Shown here: in pieces, positions 22,741 to 34,300 of the stretch
How the letters are laid out: each line of letters starts with the position of its first letter
How positions within the stretch are numbered: the first letter of the stretch is position 1
Assembly (NCBI RefSeq): GCF_030272615.1
Contig: NC_081413.1
Location: 447,002,538 to 447,066,537, forward strand
Length of the DNA: 64,000 nt
Direction of reading: 5' to 3'
DNA from: Cryptomeria japonica
Lineage: Eukaryota > Streptophyta > Pinopsida > Cupressales > Cupressaceae
The notes under the pieces: model-generated
The model's database searches: none
Told to the model about the DNA's origin: nothing
What the model saw: only the letters and a program-made list of their open reading frames with translations
Translations under genes and position numbers: made by a program

Positions 22741-23804
22741 TGTTGGTATTTTGGTATGGTTTTGTCATTGATGTCAACACCTACTAACACTTATCAACTC
22801 TGGCACTTTGAAGAATTGGCAATGTTCACCGGCAAGCAAATGACTTATGCATAGTCATTGGTATCTGGCACACCGACATAATATAATGTTCACCGACACT
22901 TGGAATGATATGAAAAATACCTGGTTATGTTGAAGACATCATTTGGACACTCTGTATTGGAGATTTGTTCATTGGCACATTCGTATTTGCATATTTGTTG
23001 TTACCGGCAAATAGGTCCAGAATAAGCACCAGGAGGCTTATCTATTCCAGATCAGCACGACACACTATGGAGAGAATTTATTAATCTTATAAATGCATTG
23101 AGCCGACATGTTGAGTCGGTTATTGCATCAGACATTGTTTTATTTGTAAAATGATTTTATTGTAATATCCTTTAGAGCCGACCTACTAAAGTTGGTCTTA
23201 GGTTATGGTATAAATGTAAGATCTTATTTGTAAGGTTGAATGAGGAATGTGAAAAGGAATTGTGTGAAGGTATATGAGAGAATAAGCAGAGCTATACACA
23301 TAGACATCATTTAAAGGTTGAAGGAGGTTTTTTTGAAGACAGTCAGAACTACACCGGTACTGAATCTAGCATAGAAAGATGCTAATTTGAGTAGCACATC
23401 CTTATTGGATTTAACCATCCAATTGTAGTCAGTGTGACTCCTATTTGTGTTTGAGCAGTGAGCTCTAAGCGCTTGGCCTTTCTACATGTGCAGACCCCAT
23501 TTGTATACACATAATATCTGCAGTAGTATCATCTGATTGTGGGTAAGGTTTCACACCGTGGTTTTTCCCCTTACAAGGTTTCCACATACAAATATTGGTG
23601 GTATGTGTTGTGGATGTTATTGTCTTTCTGTTTCATGCATTAATCTTTACCGGTACTATAATTAACTGATAAAACTATCTACCGGCATAAAAGTTTGGTT
23701 TACTGGTATTAAGCATTAAAGTTGGTTAAGTTTTTTTGGTTTGAATTTATTTGACAACTGATTCAGGCCCCCCCCCCTCTCTCAATTCTCCCCGAGACCT
23801 AACA
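22741..23804 (+). repeat. 3' LTR of the Ty1/copia element
   Basis: The LTR starts TGTTGGTATTTTGG right after the polypurine tract and ends CCTAACA at 23804, followed by the GATTA target duplication. It retains more CG dinucleotides (CCGGCAAG, ACCGAC, GCCGAC) than the 5' LTR, which shows CTAG or TG/CA at the same places. Confidence 0.95.
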
Positions 23805-23809
23805 GATTA

Positions 23810-26330
23810 GAGCCTATCTTTGAAATGTGATCCAAGTCTGTTATGATCACTGATTACTTTAAACTATCTGCAATTCATCCCAATTCTAATGTTTTTCTCC
23901 TCTGCACTATTCTATCTCATGAGCTCTGTCTACTCTACTTACTACTCTATTTTTCCATTCTCCATTCTTAGATCTTATCTTTTCTATATTCTGCAAGATT
24001 TCTTTCTTTTTCACAATACCGTCTTCTCTCCCTTGTATTCTCTAGTAATAAAATAAACTAATACTCGTTTAAGAGACTAACTCTTAAATTCAACGATAAA
24101 TCAGAGATGATCATAACCAATCCTCTATGCCTAGTCATCATTCTCCTAAATATCGAATTCCTATTCTCTTCTACCTTCCATTCTATATTCCTTTGTTGCA
24201 TCCATGTCTCTCCCTTCTCTATCCATCACTTCTTCTATTAGTACTATTCTCTATACCCTCTCTATTCCTACATCTCTATTCTTTCTCTATTCTTTCCTCT
24301 CTATTCTTTCTTCTCTTCTCATTCTTGTCCTTTTTTCCTATTGAGCCTTCACTACTATTTATCCTATTTTCATCCTACGTTCGCTGCTAATCTAATGGCT
24401 TTAATTTAGCCATCTCTATGCCACCACTGTTAGTATTTAAGCTCTTTTAGTTCTAAATAATTTAGAACTCTTATGAATTGCATACAAGTCGACTAAGCTT
24501 GTATCTATTTTTTTAAACAACTAACATAACTTCTCACCTCTACTCCACGTCTACCTATCTTCTCTGACTCAATTAAGGTTGGCCTAACAACATGTGCTAG
24601 ATGTTAATGGAGATCCACTTACCTCGCAGTCTCTATTGTTTGGTCGATGACATGGTAGTCTTTTGACCTCCTCTCCTGCTTGCAGAGTTTCATTTGTTTA
24701 CAAACACTTAAGTGTTTGTTATGTGAGCATTTACTGTCATCTTTGCCAAGTGTCTGCTTTGTCACCTAAATCGATTAATATCGACCTGCCTAAACCCCTA
24801 GTCTGTCATTTTCTTAGCAACCGATTACAGTCAGTCATGGTGCTAGGTCGACTCTTTGTCAATGGATTCCTATTAACATGCTAGGTCAGTCATTGAATTA
24901 AGTTCGTGTATAAGACCCACCACCTTTCCATATTATATACTATATATAAATATATATATAATAAATGACTATATTAAAGAAAATCTAAACGTAAAAGGTT
25001 TTTATAAATAAAATGCTTAATCAATTTTTTTGTATATATATATATATATATATACATAATGACAAATAATTAAGTTTATATATTTATAAGTGTATATGTA
25101 AATATATATAGAATTCAAGAAATAATTAAATTTCATGATAATTGGATATACATATATAATAACTATAATTAAATTTCATGATAATTGGATATACATATAT
25201 AATAACTATATAGATATATATGTATATGATTGAATCAATATCTCATATACATATATATGTTATACTATTATCAAATTACAAAAGTAAATTCATAAGTACA
25301 ATATTTCATACATTTATACATATCTACACATAAAGAACGTATAAACCTATGTTCAATATTCATATCTAACTCATTAACAAAACAATCTTACTTTAAAATA
25401 AGACATAATATTTCACAATCACTCATGCAACTTGGATTTAATTCAATCACCACTCAAATCATGCAATAAATACACATGTATATGTATATACTAAAGTGGT
25501 GTGTGAGATACTCCATCTATTCTAGTGAAGTCCATGAGCTAAGACAACTCTAACTAAACCTTGTTCTCGCCTTCATCTGCGTTCACTCGTTCCTGCATTC
25601 ACTTGCACTAAATTGCTCATTAGCAATGACGATCACAATTTTACTATAAAAATTATTACTGATCATTCAATTGTATATAAATCATTTCAGTGCATTCAAT
25701 CTCCTATCTTATTTCATTAACAATTCCATTTTCATTTCATTTCAGTTTTATTTGCAAAAAATAAACATTATTTTCCTAATTAAACAATTATGGAAAAATA
25801 GGGTTCGCGACAATATTCCATCATATTACTCATCCATAAAGCAATGCAAAGCACCTACAAAGCTACAATGAATTCCTTTGAACCATCAAACCCTCCAATG
25901 CAATCCCATGTGTCCAAGCATGAATCCACACATCCCATGCCATGCTCTACAAATAAAATCCTCCAAAGTGCTCAATACAATGGCATCTCCAAACTGTCAG
26001 CCAACCTTAACCACTAGAATGTGCTTGATTTTATAGACAAAAGCTCACAAAAATACAACTAGTGGTAAAGTATACCATATGCCACAAAACCTTGTGACTT
26101 AAACCATGTGCTACCTAACCATTGACCCCATATTTAATATTGTGTACTAAGTTTTCTCTTGTTAAATATCTTTCCACAATATTAGATAATTCCAATATAA
26201 TATCATAATGTTATAATATAACTTATCAAGTGGCCCTTAGAATATTCCAATAAAATGTCTATATGTTACACGTCCATTTACAAATCATAATAAATAAAAT
26301 ATTACAATTATAGCATTATTATTAAAGGTG
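23810..26330. other. Gene-free AT-rich and pyrimidine-rich region
   Basis: The plus strand is strongly pyrimidine-rich from 23860 to 24400. The open frame there (24127-24390) is a low-complexity Leu/Ser/Phe/Pro translation of CT-rich DNA, not a gene. From about 24930 to 25260 there are (TA)n and ATATAC microsatellite tracts. No coding similarity is seen to 26330. Confidence 0.5.
25124..25209. repeat. Perfect 43 bp tandem duplication in AT-rich DNA
   Basis: Two identical 43 bp units (25124-25166 and 25167-25209) start AATTAAATTTCATG and end TAATAACTAT. They lie inside the (TA)n-rich stretch. Identity of both copies indicates a recent slippage or duplication. Confidence 0.9.
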
Positions 26331-26509
26331 TACTAGGGAAAACTTTAAGAAACCCCCCCCTTGGACAAGGTGTAAAAACTTGGCAAAATTTGTATAATTC
26401 CCGAGGAAAATTTTAATTTTACTGGCAAATTTTTGTAGTTTACGGAGAAAAAATAATAATCTCCACTGGCGAATTAGCCGTGATCGCTCAAAGTTTGTGA
26501 AAAATCCTA

Positions 26510-26775
26510 GCGAATTGTAATGTTTTTCAAACCAAAAAAATATTTGCATGGGCAAATTGTAATGTTTTTAAAACCAGAAAAATATTTGCATTGGCAATTT
26601 CAACCTATTTTCAAACCAGTTAAAAAAAATATTGGTGATTTCAAGCTATTTTAAAACCATAAAAATAAAATATTAGCGATTTCAAGCTATTTTCAAACCA
26701 TAAAAATAAAATACTAGTGATTTCAAGCTATTTTCAAACCATAAAAAAATATATATTGGCGATTTCAAGATATTA
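26510..26775. repeat. Minisatellite, 41-42 bp period, six units plus a partial
   Basis: Units start at 26510, 26552, 26594, 26635, 26676, 26717 and 26759. Each reads approximately GCGATTTCAAGCTATTTTCAAACCATAAAA-rich, opening with GCGA/GTGA/GCAA and closing with an A-rich run plus ATT. The middle units are the most alike, while the first two carry GAATTGTAATG instead of GATTTCAAGC. The GCGAATT opening recurs in the hAT flank at 53880-54270. Confidence 0.85.
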
Positions 26776-26789
26776 AGTCATTAAAACCC

Positions 26790-27560
26790 GTGGCACACAA
26801 TCGTCAACTCTCTACCTGAAAGACTACCCATTATAAAATATCGCGACCTAGTGACAAGCCCTTACAACTCTATCTCCAACTCGCAAGCTAAAAATGCTAA
26901 ACCTTCATAACCTTAAGATCTAGCGACTGAGGAAAACTGAACTTTCACTCGCCAATTCTCGACCACAAAATGTTAAGTCCTCACCATAGCGACTTGGAGA
27001 TAGTAGTAACTTTAACCCTTGTCGCGTACTCGCCAACATAAAACTATTTATCTCTTAACTGCTAGCACTTCACTCGCAAGCTCATGGCTTGATTAGGTCT
27101 TCAGACATTTAACTTCACGAGCTGGTGATAACCATAAAACTTAACCACAAACTATCTAGTTGCTAGCTCGCGACCTAAAAATGCTAACATTAAACAAACA
27201 TGAGAGCTAGTGACAACTGTATGAAATGAGTTACTCGTTCACTCTCGCAGCTATAATGTATGACATCAGACTAGCTCGAGACCTCATGACCAAAGCAATT
27301 TCATTAACAATCTTCAGCTTGATAACATAAAACACTAACACCCAAAAAGCTAGAGACCTCGCAATGTAAACCCAAACCAACTTGTCGTCAGCTCATGGCT
27401 TGATCATGTCTTTAGACATTTTACCTTGCAAGCTGGCAATAACCATAAAGCTTAACCACAAACTATCTGGTCGCTAGCTCACAACCTAAACATGCTAACA
27501 TTAAACAAACATGAGAGCTAGCAATAGTTATGGTGGCAAGCTAATATGTATGAGGAATTT
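26790..27560. repeat. Repeat block related to 49190-50300
   Basis: The block is made of degenerate short units around CGCAAGCTCG and GCTAGCGACAACCATAAAA. The stretch 27235-27400 matches 50085-50225 on the same strand, sharing TCGCAGCTATAATG, CCAAAGCAATTTCATTAACA and TAACACCCAAAAA words. No coding region is seen. It may be a part of the same hAT-type family, or a repeat that both regions acquired. Confidence 0.6.
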
Positions 27561-29050
27561 TTAAGGCTTGGATGTCGACTCATTCCTGAGGGACTAGTTT
27601 GAAGGTTTCTCCTGAGTCAAGGTTGATTAGACAAGCGAGGATGACAGTTTTAGAAGCATAAAAGGATTGGATAGCTTCTGAGTTAGAGATGGGAGATCAT
27701 AGATTTCTGTAAGAAATCAAACCTCAGGTTGCTTGTTGTCAAGGATTCTGAAGCAGAATATGTCCAATCAAGGAGGAATAAAATCAAAACAAAATCGTTC
27801 ACAATAGATGAGCCTTAGCAGGATGCAGTGGATTTGATAGGCATGACTTCTAGAGTCTACAATCATGTTGGACAACACCAAAATGATGATTTTTCACATG
27901 AATGAGAATCACCAAATGAAGTGTTAAAAGGTTATAAATACAACGGAGTGGTGACTTAATTGATAGAAGAGAAAAGAAACCTTTTTCATTTTCTAAGAGT
28001 GGTTTTTTCCTCAGAAAGGAAGATGATGTTTGAGTAGGATCGTGCATGGAGTTGTTGTGTACTCTGTGATATCGGATGGGTGTTTTCTTATTTTCTCCTA
28101 TGTTAGTTTGTTTATTGTCAAAGGGGTTGTGAAAGTGACAAGGATTTCTAGAGGGGGTGTGAAAGCCTTTTAGTATCAAGAAAGGCCAAGCATGGGAAAT
28201 CCTCTACTTCTACTTTGCCACAAGATGGTAGGGGATTTGAAGAAGGAGCCCGCAGAGGAATGAAAGAAGGATTTGTTTGGGTGGGGAGTGGCAACCAATC
28301 ATCTTTGTGACTACATGGAAGCTACAACCCCTCCCCAACATATTACATTTACCCTAAAGCTCCTCTTTCCACTTTCTCTGATCGTGGGCATGAAGGCTTG
28401 AGCTCCTCTTTCCATTTTCTCTATTCTTGGGTATGAAGGCTTCCTCCTCTATTGGAAATGATCTGTTGGACACAACGTAACTTCTCACATTCCATCTGAA
28501 GGCATCAGTGTGATAATGGCATGGCTCAAGAAGTTTTGCAAGTTGTATAGTCATTGGGGTTCCTTTTCTGGTTCCAGTAGTGATTCTAGACTCTAGGCAA
28601 AGGAAGCAAGTTGTATAGTCATTTATATAGCAAATGAAAATCATTTAGTGTGAAGATTTGTGTAGGTTCTTGAAGGAGTGATATATAAATTTATTTTGTG
28701 ACGGTCAACGAAAGTAGTAATTTTATTCAATAGAAATTTAATTCTGATCTATTTCTCTCTGGTGTATAATTCTATCTCTTTCAAATGATTAGAATCATGA
28801 TTTTTTATTTTTTCATTTGTTGCATTGTTTTGATTAAGTAAAAATAGGTATTTGAAAGGTACCCGAACCTTTTACAAGCTAGGAGAACAGAAAAGCATAA
28901 AAAAGTGCCTGATCACTTCAAAAAGTCAAAATGAACCCACCGGAAGGGCACAACTTAAAACATCATTACATAATTACATAAAACTCGGAACAGATAGCAA
29001 CAGGAAAGCAAAAGATAGCATAGAGATAGAACCAAGGACAACAACTGGAA
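27561..29050. other. No recognisable gene; small tandem duplication at 28359
   Basis: No motif is recognised on either strand. At 28359-28445 a 43 bp unit (AGCTCCTCTTTCCA to GGCATGAAGGCTT) is duplicated in tandem with a few differences. The open frame 28354-28644 (minus) spans this duplication and shows no known domain. Confidence 0.4.
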
Positions 29051-30664
29051 CTAAATACTATTCAGGATCTCCTCAGCATGAACAACCATTTGTTTCATGT
29101 TGTTCGCTGAGGTCTTCATATCCTCCAGCTCACGACCTTCGATGTTGACCTTATTCTTTGTGTTGGCTCTAGTACTCCTTTCATGACCCTTCTTGTTCAC
29201 CTTCTCTTTATCACCTTCCTTCTTTGCATTGTTCTCGTACCTGTTGATAAAGATGTTCATGTTGTCCACCAAAGATTTAAGAATTTGGAAATTTTGATCA
29301 GCAAGCTGCTTGACATTGTGCTCCAGCTTGTCAATTCTACTACCAAAATCTTTCAGTTTGTTGTCCATTTCCTTTCTATCTCCCATCTCATTGACCTTTT
29401 TCTCCATGGCTAAGATTTTTCCAACCATACATTCAATAGCTTGTGCATTATGCAGAATGACCACTAACTATTTAACATGCTCCGCCAAGGGCTTTTCACC
29501 AACTGTAATTCTTGCCATGGCCTGTGTATCTATTTTCAAACTATTAATATCCTTCACCAAAGTAGTAATGGTCTCATAGAAAGCCTTAATGATATCTTTT
29601 TCATCACTGTCACTTTGATCCTCCTTTTCCTCATTATGCAGTCTAGTGGTTTTCACGGTCTTCACGGTTTCCAAATTATCCTTAACCGGGTTACCCTCCC
29701 CTTCTTTGTCCTGACTATGAATCCTCTTATTATCATCATCCTCCTCCTTAGATTCAACCAGAACATAATTGAGATCAGAATTGCTACCCTTTTTAGTGTT
29801 CTTTTTCTAAGCCTTCTTTCCAGAGGCTTTCCCTTTCCTCTTTTTAACAAGTTTTTCCTCAAGGGAATTAGTTTCAGAGTCTGACATTTTAGATTCCACA
29901 ATAATCCTCCTCTTCTTAGCCCTAATCCTCCCTTTTTTGCTAGTTTCTTCTAACTCTCCCTTGGTCTCAAATTCAAAGTTGAAACCACTATCCTTACTTT
30001 CCGTAGTCTCATCTCTGGCATTTTTTCCTTTAATAGGCTTTTCAATGCACTTCCCCTTTAGCATTTTATAAACCAGGACCATGAGCCCCTGGTGGAAGGC
30101 ATGATTGCCTTTAGGGTTATTTTGGATCTCCTTTATAGTATGATCCATTGAATAGGCTAGGTAATAGGGAAGGCTAACCATTTCACCATGATGGAAATGG
30201 TTAAGAAGGACGAAGTGATGCCCATAAGCCTTGGTAAACCTACCATCTAAGGTAATATATTCAATAGAAGCAAATAAGACAAACCTCCATGGCCTACAAA
30301 TTCTCTTTGAGGAGTGGTAGGAGTCATCAATTTTGATCATCTTTCTTCTCTCACCATCTGTAATAGGAAACTTGTTTGCAGCCTTATCTGATATCCGTCT
30401 GTCCCTGTAAAATTTCATACCCTCGGTAGTCATCCCCATGGCCTCAGCAATAACCTCTTCGTCTACATTCATCATATGTGATCCAATCAGAACTTTTCCA
30501 TTTTTCCAGTTCTTGATGAAGTAGCTGGTAATTGTGGGGTCCTTCCCATTCAGTCATTCCATGAAAACATTGAGCCCCCCTTGCTGAAGTATACTGTAGA
30601 CTTCTTCGTTCTTTCTCCATTCAGAGCAGGATGCAGGTTCAAATCTCTTCTTGTTTCCTCCCAT
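29051..30664 (-). pseudogene. Orphan protein frame with C-terminal coiled coil, unknown function
   Basis: One minus-strand frame of 537 codons runs from an ATG at 30664 (MGGNKKRFEPA) to a TAG at 29051. It is broken only by TGA at 30556-30554, TAG at 29809-29807 and TAG at 29470-29468, all explainable as C-to-T changes of CGA or CAG. Residues about 1-205 look globular, with FIKNWKNGKVLIGSHM and CRPWRFVLFASIEYI. Residues about 205-300 are very basic, with runs of Lys/Arg and Ser/Glu. Residues about 340-520 have a heptad-like, Lys/Glu-rich pattern (KLKDFGSRIDKLEHNVKQLA) suggesting a coiled coil. I do not recognise the family. It lies 270 bp downstream of the L1 ORF2 in the same orientation and could be a separate retroelement protein. 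Confidence 0.6.
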
Positions 30665-30933
30665 TTTTCCAACACCTTCCTTGCAATTCCTTCTCTCATT
30701 TTGATAACTTTTCCTCTGGTTTCTATGGTTATTCTGTGAGAGTGCCCATTATCCGTGCCAAATAATGATGATATGACACTTATTTAATAGCTCATTATCT
30801 TCAAGAAAGCCCTGCATCGAAAAAGGCGGAAAGGTCATTAGAAATAATGATTAAAAGTACCACATTGCCTTGTATAGCTTCGGTCCTAATGCTATAAGGA
30901 TTTCATTTCACTCGCAATCTCCTTTCACCATAA

Positions 30934-31340
30934 CTAGTGATGATGTCTTGAATGGCAAGCCAGGTTGGCTGCCCAATCAGCACAAGAGTTGGCCTCCCTA
31001 TAAACATGTGTAAAAACACACATTTCAAACTCTTCGCTGATTTTCCTTGTTGCTTTAATAGCATTACTAATCGACCATGATGGCAGGAATTTCATATTTA
31101 AATAATTGATAATGTTTAAGGAGTCTCCTTCACACCAAACTTTAGTGCATTTGGCTTCTTTGGCAAGGATAATCCCATGATAAGACACCATGGCTTCAGC
31201 AACATGGTTGGTCTGTTTTCCTATAGGAATACATTTTATGATTTTACATATTCCCCATTCATCCCTTAGGACCACTCCACATCATGCAACCCTCGGGTTT
31301 CCCTTAGAGGCCCCATAAAAATTGATTTTCATCCATCGCC
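30934..31340 (-). pseudogene. C-terminal RNase H domain of L1 ORF2
   Basis: This is the plant-type (archaeal-like) RNase H known at the end of many plant L1 ORF2 proteins. The start reads KINFYGASKGNP, where the family has FDGASKGNP, so the first catalytic Asp is Tyr here. Later residues are kept: HVAEAM (Glu), CEGDSLNIIN (Asp) and HVYREANSCADWAAN (final Asp). A TGA lies between the first strand and GVVLRDEWG. The missing Asp means this copy would be catalytically dead even without the stop. Confidence 0.85.
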
Positions 31341-34300
31341 TAGGTGGGCTGGTCCATATCACTCCCTCTCTAGGGTTACTCTAGATACTCTCTTGAGCTT
31401 TTAATCTCCATTTTTTATAGACAAATTGATCCTCCTTAGTGTTAGGATTATCAATACCACCTATAATATTCATATTTTCCACTATGCTTCTTCTTATTTT
31501 TTCAAACACAATGTTAGCCTTAGTATACTTTTCTCTAAAAATCCTATCATTTCTCTCTTTCCATATACCCCAACACATGTGTGGTAAAGCAATTCTCCAT
31601 AGCAAGGTAGTGGTTCTATTTTTTTAAGGATGATGCCATGACTTGAAAATCTCCTGAATTGAGTTGGGGAAGCTCCAACTAATATTGAATTGATCCAGAC
31701 AACTTCCCCAAACATCAGCTGAGAAGGGGAAATGGAAGAGCATATGATTTATTGTCTCCTCATTCTGCTTATAGAGTGTATAGAAACTTGGTATGTTGAT
31801 ACCTCTTTTTCTTATATTCTTTGTTGTAAGAATTTTGTCTTGGAGGGCTATCCAAAAGAAAATGTTGATCTTGGGGGTAAGGCCTTTCACCCATGCTTTA
31901 GCCCAGCAAGGACTTTCCATGTTATTGTACTATTGATGATAAAGAGATGCCACAGTAAAAGTACCACTAGTAGTGAGTTTCCAAATTAACTAGTCTTCTT
32001 TTTCAATCCTCACCATTGAGTTCATGACTTTGTTCAAACTACCCAAAGACTGATCCACTTGAGATAAGTCTTTCCACTATCCATCTTTCCAATAATCCTC
32101 CACCTTGGTTCCAAATCTTTCCTTGCATTGGTTCTGATATCTGTTCCACTCAGGGTTTTCATTTAAAGGGATCTCCATAAGCCAAGGATCCTCCCAGAAC
32201 TGAATAAGATTCCCTTTCCCCAACTTCCATTTTGTACCTTTGATAATTAAGTCTCTAGTCCTAGAGATATTTTTCCAAATATTGTATCCAATTGGGATAA
32301 TCTCTACTTTGAGGAAACTTTGAAGATTTGGACATTGGCTTTTATATTTGTCGTCGCATATTTTTTTCCACTCTCCTTGATTTCTATATCCTCTCCAAAT
32401 CTGCTTAGCCATGAGGTATTCATTTATGTCTCTTATTCTTCTAAGGCCCAGACCGCCTTTATTCATAGGCTTACAGACCTTCTCCCAAGCAATTAAGTTC
32501 ATTCTCTTCTTCTCCTCAACCCCTGTCCATAAAAAGGATCTCTGTATTTTTTCAATGGCCTCAACATACTTAGTAGGAATCCTGAATAGACTGATGGCAT
32601 AGAGAGGGATACTTTGAAGAGTGGTTTTTAGCATTTGAACCTTACCTGGTTGACTAAGTAGAGCTCCCTTCCATCCAGGCAACTTTTTATGGAATTTATC
32701 CACCAAGGCTCCCCAAAAGGTATCCAGAGGATCTTTTGACCTAAAGGGAGCCCCAAATAGGAGGTAGGCAAGCTACCAGTTTGGCCACCCAGAATGTTAC
32801 TAATTTTAATCCTCCTTCTCTCTGGGGTATTGATAAAATAAACAAAGCTTTTAGACCAGTAGCCTCTCCATAGATATCCAAAGCTTTTTTTAGTCTTCTA
32901 GCGTCCTTCATAGTGGCCTTTTCCATTATTATAGAATCATCAACAAACGACTGATGAGAGCATATTTGATCTACCGAAGAAGGTTCCAAACCACAAAACT
33001 CCCTTTTCTCAACTAGTTTTCCAATACATCTCCCCAAACATTCCACCATGATGATAAAGATCACTGGAGATAGGGGGTCCACTTGCCTGAGACCTCTTGA
33101 GGCTTTAAAGAAAGGAGAGGGGGAGCCATTCATTAGCACAAAGAAAGTGGCCAAAGAAACAAGTTGCCTGATAAGTCCAACACTCCTAGGATTAAAACCA
33201 AAAGCTAAAAGAACATCCATCATAAAATCCCAATCCACTCTATCATAGGCTTTAGAAAGGTCAAGCTTTAGAAAAAAACCTTCTTTTTAGAAAAGGCCAG
33301 AGAATGGATATTTTCATGAACAGAGATGATAGAGTCCAGAATTTGCCTTCCTAGGACAAAACCACTTTGTTGAGGCGATATAATGGAAGGAAGCAAATTG
33401 AGAATTCTAGAGGTAAGGACCTTAGAGATAATCTTGTAGAGAGAGTTGCATAAGCTTATAGGTCTGAAAAGATCCATTGAATCAGCCCCCATCTTTTTGG
33501 GTATAAGAGCTATAAAAGTACCATTAACTTCTTTCAAAAGTTTTCTAGCACCAAAAAACTCTTTCACGGCTCTGGTAACATCATCTCCAATAATATGCCA
33601 ATATATTTGGAAGAAGAACATGGGAAAGCCATCCGGACCTGGGGCTTTGTTGCCCTTAAAGGACTTAACAGCTATCAAAATTTCATCTTGGGAGGGAATG
33701 GCAGTTAAACAATCATTGTGATCTTCCCCCAGAATGGTAGGTATACTGTCAAGAAGTTCCCTTTGGGCCTGTTTATTCAGATTCTGATCTTTAGCAAGTA
33801 GATTAGAGAAAAAATCCATTGCAGCCTTGCTCATGGAATCATCATCTTCAACACATCTGACATTCACTTTAATCTGTACAATTCTATTTATGGCCTTATG
33901 TCTAAGTGTGGACATATGGAAGTATTTAGTGTTCCTATCCCCCTCCTTTAACCAGACATTTCTCGATCTTTGTTTCTAGTAGGTTTCCTCTTTAGCTATT
34001 ATTTCATGATATCTCATCAGAATAGCATCTTCAGTATTTCTAGACATATAGGTATAACCATTGTGTTGTATCTCATCCTAGATCTCCTTGAGTTCTAAGA
34101 GGGTCAATGATTTTGAGGTAAAGATGTTCCCAAAGCAGTCCTTATTCCACTTCTTGACATTATCTTTAACATTCTTCATCTTTTTGACCACTTTATACAT
34201 GGCATTGCCTTCAATACTAACCTACCACTAGTCCTTAATCTTACTTTCCAGATCTGAGTGTCTAGTCCATATTTTTTCAAATCTATAAGGGAAATGTCTC

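Larger units (their letters stand above)
17115..23804 (+). mobile_element. Structurally complete Ty1/copia retrotransposon
   Basis: The element is 6,690 bp and is flanked by perfect 5 bp target duplications, GATTA at 17110-17114 and 23805-23809. It has two LTRs of 1,062 and 1,064 bp, a methionine-tRNA primer site, gag, protease, integrase, RT and RNase H in copia order, and a polypurine tract before the 3' LTR. The LTRs differ by several percent, roughly 7% over their first 360 bp by eye, mostly transitions. This indicates an old insertion. The coding region carries about ten premature stops and at least one frameshift, so it cannot move on its own. Confidence 0.95.

Noticed and set aside
24127-24390. 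Open frame rich in Leu, Ser, Phe and Pro that resembles a membrane protein
   Set aside because: It is a translation of a CT-rich low-complexity tract with no domain, and the same composition extends beyond the frame.
26340-27560. Considered as an internal-deletion derivative of the hAT element at 49-54 kb
   Set aside because: The two word classes occur in the opposite order at this locus while being on the same strand, and no terminal repeats were found.
28354-28644. 96-codon minus-strand open frame
   Set aside because: Its end lies in a 43 bp tandem duplication and the rest shows no recognisable domain; not enough to call a gene.
29183-29884. Plus-strand open frames of 76-135 codons
   Set aside because: They are antisense shadows of the orphan minus-strand frame at 29051-30664.
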